Below, in pieces: positions 60,087 to 64,000 of a stretch of DNA of 64,000 bases. A model generated the notes under the pieces. The model was given only the letters and a program-made list of their open reading frames with translations. It searched no databases and was not told where the DNA came from. Every line of letters begins with the position of its first letter. Position 1 is the stretch's first letter. Source of the DNA: an uncultured Eubacteriales bacterium (GTDB lineage Bacteria > Bacillota > Clostridia > Christensenellales > Aristaeellaceae); contig CACZXF010000002.1 of the NCBI GenBank assembly GCA_902785105.1, positions 1 through 64,000 of the forward strand, written 5' to 3'. The position numbers and the translations under genes are program-made.

Positions 60087-62333
60087 TCAATTCTTAACGA
60101 AATGTATCTGAACCGACGGATAATCGCCGCCCATCTGCGGGAGGGTGATACCGGCGTACATCAGTTCCGCACCGGAATAGCTGTCCTCGCCATCGCGGGG
60201 CTTCATCTCTACCATGTCCAGGATGGTCTCACTTCCCTCGGTCACCAGCGCCTCCATGCGGTAGTTGGCGTTGGGGTCGAGGCCCGCCATGCGCAGGTGG
60301 ACGCCCCGCATGTTCGCCATGGTGTGGGTGACGACGACGTTCAGCAGCGCCTCGCCCTTGTCGGCACTGACATACTGCCAGGCCATGAAACGGTCCGCGC
60401 CGGGGGCGGTCAGGCGATAGTAATCGCCATTCTGGATGACGTCGTACCAAGTCTTGAACCGTTGGATCTGGACCTTGACCTGCTCCTTTTCCTCGTCAGA
60501 GAGATGGGCGGGATCGAGCTCGTAGCCGAAGGTGCCGCTCATGGCCACCACGGCGCGAGTGCCCAGCGGCACTGTGCGGCCAGTCTGGTGGTTGGGGCAG
60601 ATGGAAACATGGGCGCCCATGGTGCTGACCGGATAGCCGAAGGTGGAGCCATGCTGTATCGTCAGCCGCTCCAGCGCGTCGGTATCGTCAGATAGCCAAA
60701 TCTGCGGGAAATAGCACATCATGCCCGCGTCGTAGCGCCCGCCGCCGCCGGCACAACCCTCCCAGAGGACCTCCGGGAATGCGGTGGTCAGCTTGTCCAG
60801 CAACTTGTAGACGCCCAGTATGTAACGATGGAAAGCCTCGCCCTGCCGCTCACCCGGCAGCACGCGGCTGTAGATGTCGGAAATATTGCGGTTCATGTCC
60901 CACTTGACATACTCAATGTGGTACTTGGACAGCAGACCGGAGATGATGTCATACAGATAGTCCACGACCTCCTGCCGCCCCATGTCCAGTACAAGCTGAT
61001 TGCGGCCCATCGCGGGCAGGCGCCCGGGTACGGTCAGCGCCCAGTCGGGATGTGCCCGATAGAGGTCGGAATCCTCGCTGACCATTTCCGGCTCCATCCA
61101 AAGGCCGAAGCGCAAGCCCAGCGCGTTGACGCCCTCGATGAGCTTGCCGAGGCCGCCCTTCAGCTTTTCCTCATTGACATACCAGTCGCCCAGGGCACGA
61201 TTGTCATCACAGCGCTGGCCGAACCAGCCATCGTCCAGCACCAGCAGCTCCACGCCCATGTCCTTCGCCTGACGGGCGATCTCGAGGATCTTATCGGAAT
61301 CAAAATTGAAATAGGTTGCTTCCCAGTTGTTCAGCAGCACCGGCCGGGTCTTGTGGTTCCAGGTGCTGCGGATGATCCGCTCACGGATGAAATGATGATA
61401 GTTGCGGCTGAGCTGGCCCAGTCCCTGATGGGTGAAGCTCAGTATGACCTCGGGGGCGGTGAAGCTCTCGCCGGGATTCAGCGTCCAGCGGAACAGGTCG
61501 GGATTGATGCCGGTGACCACGCGGACGGAATCCATCTGGTCCTTCTCGATGTCGGTGCGATGGTTGCCGGAATAAACGGGCATAATGCCCACGCAGTCGC
61601 CCTGTTCCTCGCCCGCAGCCCTGTCGCAGAGTATGACGAAGGGATTGTGGTGATGGCTGGACGCGCCACGGAGGGAACCCACGGACTGTATACCGTGCAT
61701 GATGTCCACCCGCTCCATCTGACGCTCCATGGCGTGGCGACCGTGAAAGTGTATGAGCTGCCAATCCCCATAGGGGAGATCGAGGGTCATGCTGGAGGCG
61801 CGCTCAAGATTGATGACCTGCTCACTGTTGTTGACGATGCGAGCAGCGCGTGTGATGACGTCCTCAGCTTCATAGACAGCGTAGAGCAGCTCCACGGTCA
61901 GGTTGGTGGCCTCATCCTTCAAAACAATGGAAAGCGTGTCGCAATCTTCTTCACCGCCATGCGCGCAGGGAAGGCCTTCCAGGGCGTATTTGCCGGGGCG
62001 ACTTTCATGGGAGACATAGCGCAGTTCATCGCCATAGCATCCGTCAGCGGTTGCGGCGATGAGGGCGGGCACGCGGAAATCGCCGATGTTGGCGGTGGAA
62101 TATTCCTGAGGCTGCAAGTCCAGCGAGAAGGAGCGCTGGAAGCCGAGGTGATGGGGGTTGGGGGAGAAGCCCGCGTCCATGCGGGTGATCAGCCGGGCCT
62201 GGCAAGCGCCGGGAATCCTGCGGCCATAGTAGAGGTGGCGCAGATAGCCGCTTTCGGTGAGCTGCATCTGATAGGTGGTGTTCCGGGTCTGAAGGTTCAG
62301 CGTCCGGTCGACTGAATTGAAGCTGATGCTCAT
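60087..62333 (-). CDS. Alpha-galactosidase, GH36
   Basis: Hydrolyses terminal alpha-1,6-galactose from raffinose-family oligosaccharides or melibiose. It is 748 residues with no signal peptide, so it acts on imported sugars. It is full length for GH36 bacterial enzymes. Visible motifs: DDGWFGQR, LWMEPEMVSEDSDLY, the nucleophile in YVKWDMNRN (Asp479), EGCAGGGGRYDAGMM, and the acid/base in WLSDDTDALERL (Asp549). The ATG at 62333 overlaps the stop of an AraC-regulator remnant (ATGA), showing that the regulator once preceded it in one operon. Confidence 0.95.
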   Translation of the reverse strand: MSISFNSVDRTLNLQTRNTTYQMQLTESGYLRHLYYGRRIPGACQARLITRMDAGFSPNPHHLGFQRSFSLDLQPQEYSTANIGDFRVPALIAATADGCYGDELRYVSHESRPGKYALEGLPCAHGGEEDCDTLSIVLKDEATNLTVELLYAVYEAEDVITRAARIVNNSEQVINLERASSMTLDLPYGDWQLIHFHGRHAMERQMERVDIMHGIQSVGSLRGASSHHHNPFVILCDRAAGEEQGDCVGIMPVYSGNHRTDIEKDQMDSVRVVTGINPDLFRWTLNPGESFTAPEVILSFTHQGLGQLSRNYHHFIRERIIRSTWNHKTRPVLLNNWEATYFNFDSDKILEIARQAKDMGVELLVLDDGWFGQRCDDNRALGDWYVNEEKLKGGLGKLIEGVNALGLRFGLWMEPEMVSEDSDLYRAHPDWALTVPGRLPAMGRNQLVLDMGRQEVVDYLYDIISGLLSKYHIEYVKWDMNRNISDIYSRVLPGERQGEAFHRYILGVYKLLDKLTTAFPEVLWEGCAGGGGRYDAGMMCYFPQIWLSDDTDALERLTIQHGSTFGYPVSTMGAHVSICPNHQTGRTVPLGTRAVVAMSGTFGYELDPAHLSDEEKEQVKVQIQRFKTWYDVIQNGDYYRLTAPGADRFMAWQYVSADKGEALLNVVVTHTMANMRGVHLRMAGLDPNANYRMEALVTEGSETILDMVEMKPRDGEDSYSGAELMYAGITLPQMGGDYPSVQIHFVKN

Positions 62334-62476
62334 GCTTTCTTATCTCCATCCTGTTTTGTAATGGGTTCTATGGCTTTCAATGCCTTGCGGTTTTCAGGGG
62401 CCATGGCCCGGTAATATTTTGGACTGACGTCAAAGACCTTCTTAAATGCCTTTGAGAACGTCAGTTGATCTTCATA
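62330..62476 (-). pseudogene. C-terminal remnant of an AraC-family regulator
   Basis: Translated on the minus strand from about 62476, this stretch reads YEDQLTFSKAFKKVFDVSPK, then YYRAMAPENRK..., ending KKA-stop at 62330. It is the second helix-turn-helix of an AraC regulator (consensus YFSRxFKKxxGxSPxxYR). Everything upstream is missing: the sequence breaks at a small AATGGAAAATGGACAATG palindrome (62476-62545), and the next gene's stop is at 62552. The remnant's TGA still overlaps the alpha-galactosidase ATG. The frame is intact for 48 codons, so the loss is probably recent or the remainder has a retained coupling role. Confidence 0.82.
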
Positions 62477-62545
62477 ATGGAAAATGGACAATGTTGAGTG
62501 CCTTTGTTCACAGGCAAACCAATCATTGTCTATTGACCAATTAAT
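62476..62545. repeat. Palindrome at the AraC break point
   Basis: AATGGAAAATGGACAATG (left) against CATTGTCTATTGACCAATT (right); related to the AATGGG-type palindromes elsewhere. It marks the exact end of AraC homology. Confidence 0.65.
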
Positions 62546-62551
62546 TCTTGT

Positions 62552-63727
62552 TTACAATTCGATCTTGCTCAGCCTGATCCCATCCTTCGGAACCCATTTG
62601 CGCCAGCAGCGGACGGATTCGGCGATGCCGTCCAGCAGGTCGAAGGTGTTGCCGGCGGTGGCGATGAAGGGCTCGAAGGTCAGGGTGACCTCGCCGCACT
62701 TCGGGGGCATTTCCAGGTCGTCGGCCTGGGCGAAGGAGGTTTTGAGGTCCCTGAGGAACGCTTCGGGGCGAACGATGCCCTTTGCGTTGTTTTCCGCGGT
62801 GAAGGTCCAGTGGGGGGAGGTGTAGCCGTCGGTCTGCTGGAGGTGGATGATGGGGGAGTAGCAGCCCATGCGGCGCACCCATGCCTCGTTGGAGGCGTCC
62901 TCCGGTTTGGCGAAAAGATGGGGATGGGCCTCCACGTCGGCCATGATGGCCTTGACCGCGTCGCCGATGGTCCGCTGTCCCGCCACGGCTTCCTGATAGA
63001 TGTCGTGGGCGTGAACGGTGCCGGGCCACAGGCGGCGCACCGGATTGCCCTCCCTCGCGCTGACGATGGCGCGGGCCATATCCTCTGCAGTGGGCTTCTG
63101 GAAATACTGCTGCCCGTTCATGTGCCCCAGATCAGCGGTGATGTAGAAGGGCGCGCCCGAGCGGCGGTAGACCTCCCGCATCAGCTCCGCCGCGTCGTCG
63201 ATGCGCCACGGCGGCTGGTGTGGGGAATACATCTGCTCGATGCCCACATAGTCCACGCCCTGCGCCTTTGAATACGCGGCCAGCTCCGAAAGGGTATTGT
63301 ACAGCTCATCCAGCTTCGCGCGGTACAGCGCGTCGTCCTGCAACAGCATCTCCTCAAACCCGTGGGCGAAGAAGCCGAAGCCCGCGCCCAGCGCCTTCGC
63401 GGTGTCCACCTGGGCCTTCATCCAGTCGTCCAGGAAGCGGCGGGTCACGCGGGGGTCATAGTGGGTCAGGCCGCAGGTGGCGTAGGTGCCGTGGCCGGAA
63501 TAGACGTTGTTTACCCGCAGGCCGAACTTCGCGCAGGCGTCCAGCGTCTCTTTAATCCAGTCCTGCGTGAATGCCTTGCCCATATACAGCGGGTCGCACT
63601 CCGTATCTGCGCTGGCCTCCACATGCTTTAGCCCCAGGTCCGAAATGACCCGCGCCCACTCCATCGGGCGCACCCAGCGCTTCGAGGCAAAGCAGTTGTC
63701 AATGCCGAGATAGATGATGGGGTCCAT
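62552..63727 (-). CDS. TIM-barrel sugar isomerase/epimerase family protein
   Basis: A 391-residue cytosolic protein of the xylose-isomerase-like AP endonuclease 2 superfamily. Features: DPIIYLGIDNCFASKRW start, LRVNNVYSGHGTYA, VDYVGIEQMYSPHQPP (likely metal Glu), ITADLGHMNGQQYF (metal Asp/His), VHAHDIYQE, and the C-terminal VTLTFEPFIATAGN. AGGAGG precedes the ATG. It is longer than most sugar-phosphate epimerases (about 280). The precise substrate cannot be assigned; erythrulose- or ketose-isomerase-like activities are possible. It was probably cotranscribed with the lost AraC gene and the alpha-galactosidase. Confidence 0.82.
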   Translation of the reverse strand: MDPIIYLGIDNCFASKRWVRPMEWARVISDLGLKHVEASADTECDPLYMGKAFTQDWIKETLDACAKFGLRVNNVYSGHGTYATCGLTHYDPRVTRRFLDDWMKAQVDTAKALGAGFGFFAHGFEEMLLQDDALYRAKLDELYNTLSELAAYSKAQGVDYVGIEQMYSPHQPPWRIDDAAELMREVYRRSGAPFYITADLGHMNGQQYFQKPTAEDMARAIVSAREGNPVRRLWPGTVHAHDIYQEAVAGQRTIGDAVKAIMADVEAHPHLFAKPEDASNEAWVRRMGCYSPIIHLQQTDGYTSPHWTFTAENNAKGIVRPEAFLRDLKTSFAQADDLEMPPKCGEVTLTFEPFIATAGNTFDLLDGIAESVRCWRKWVPKDGIRLSKIEL

Positions 63728-63756
63728 GGATTCGCCTCCTGACGTGATGCTTTATT

Positions 63757-63842
63757 AATGGGAAATGTCAAATGGGAAATGGGCAATTGAGTTGGCTGAG
63801 GTCGTCTCCAATTTGCCATTTGCCATTTCCTATTTGAAATTC
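63757..63842. repeat. Palindrome, AATGGGAAATGTCAAATGG type
   Basis: AATGGGAAATGTCAAATGGG is mirrored by CCATTTGCCATTTCCTATT around a TTGGCTGAGG centre. It fills the gap upstream of the isomerase gene. Confidence 0.75.
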
Positions 63843-63849
63843 ATCTGAA

Positions 63850-64000
63850 TCAATCCCCGTGCCTGTAGGAGATCACCTCGTCGAAGCAATCGGCGTCGGC
63901 GCGGAGGAGGGCTTCGTTGCCCACCATGCAGATGGCGGAATTCTCGACGATCCTGGCGATATGTTCGGCGGCTTCGGCCTGGATGTCAAGGGTGGCGTTG
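63850..64000 (-). CDS. C-terminal end of an unidentified protein (runs off the window)
   Basis: The last 49 codons of a minus-strand gene: NATLDIQAEAAEHIARIVEN, then SAICMVGNEALLRADADCFD, and a short tail ending RHGD-stop (TGA at 63850-63852). Codon use matches the neighbours. The fragment is too short for a family assignment. A gap of 122 bases with a palindrome separates it from the isomerase gene. Confidence 0.6.
   Translation of the reverse strand, partial: NATLDIQAEAAEHIARIVENSAICMVGNEALLRADADCFDEVISYRHGD

Overview
The window looks like a chromosomal segment of a GC-rich (about 60% by eye), low-oxygen Bacillota/Clostridia-type bacterium, probably an uncultured gut or rumen lineage. The evidence is a dnaG-rpoD-trmK-Nif3 block, an ireB-ruvX-yrzB block, T-box and glycine riboswitch leaders, a class A RNase P RNA, PTS transport, AGGAGG-type ribosome binding sites and TGnTATAAT promoters. 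I cannot name a genus. No rRNA, tRNA, CRISPR array, prophage or transposase was seen.

Layout. 0-7 kb: glyA behind a tandem glycine riboswitch; an acyl/aryl-CoA ligase behind what reads as a tyrosine T-box; a frameshifted secreted nucleoside hydrolase; paaK with an ACT-domain partner. 7-16 kb (minus strand): uvrB-GNAT-CDF transporter-M42 peptidase-uvrA, then an aspartokinase without its ACT regulatory part. 16-21 kb (plus): a tightly packed run of sirtuin, DNA glycosylase, pyrimidine-nucleoside phosphorylase, CPBP membrane protein and pgi. 21-23.5 kb: a phosphatase and a secreted S10 carboxypeptidase. 23.5-33 kb: L-ascorbate-type PTS and catabolism genes (ulaG-C-A-B, ulaE, ulaF) with an HPr, a DeoR regulator, a HAD hydrolase and one unrecognised protein. 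33-43.5 kb: core genes (dnaG, rpoD, trmK, Nif3, zinc-ribbon protein, rnpB, ruvX fused to yrzB, an aldo/keto reductase, ireB, an AI-2E family transporter, PRC-barrel). 43.8-53 kb: a two-component system, a 1,628-residue secreted protein made of about 48 repeats with nested higher-order periodicity, and a secreted peptidoglycan-binding protein. 53-57 kb: TRAP permeases without a binding protein, divergent from a KdpD/KdpE-like two-component system. 57-64 kb: an orphan sugar-ABC ATPase, a YesL-type membrane protein, a GH36 alpha-galactosidase behind the remnant of an AraC regulator, and a TIM-barrel sugar isomerase.

The intergenic DNA is filled with several families of long imperfect palindromes, sometimes nested in one another. 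One family is especially clean: three copies (51.5, 53.1 and 58.5 kb) of a roughly 79-nt element made of three directly abutting hairpins. Base changes between copies are compensated in every hairpin. This element, the nested-repeat giant protein and the tyrosine T-box on an acyl-CoA ligase are the three observations I consider most likely to be new.
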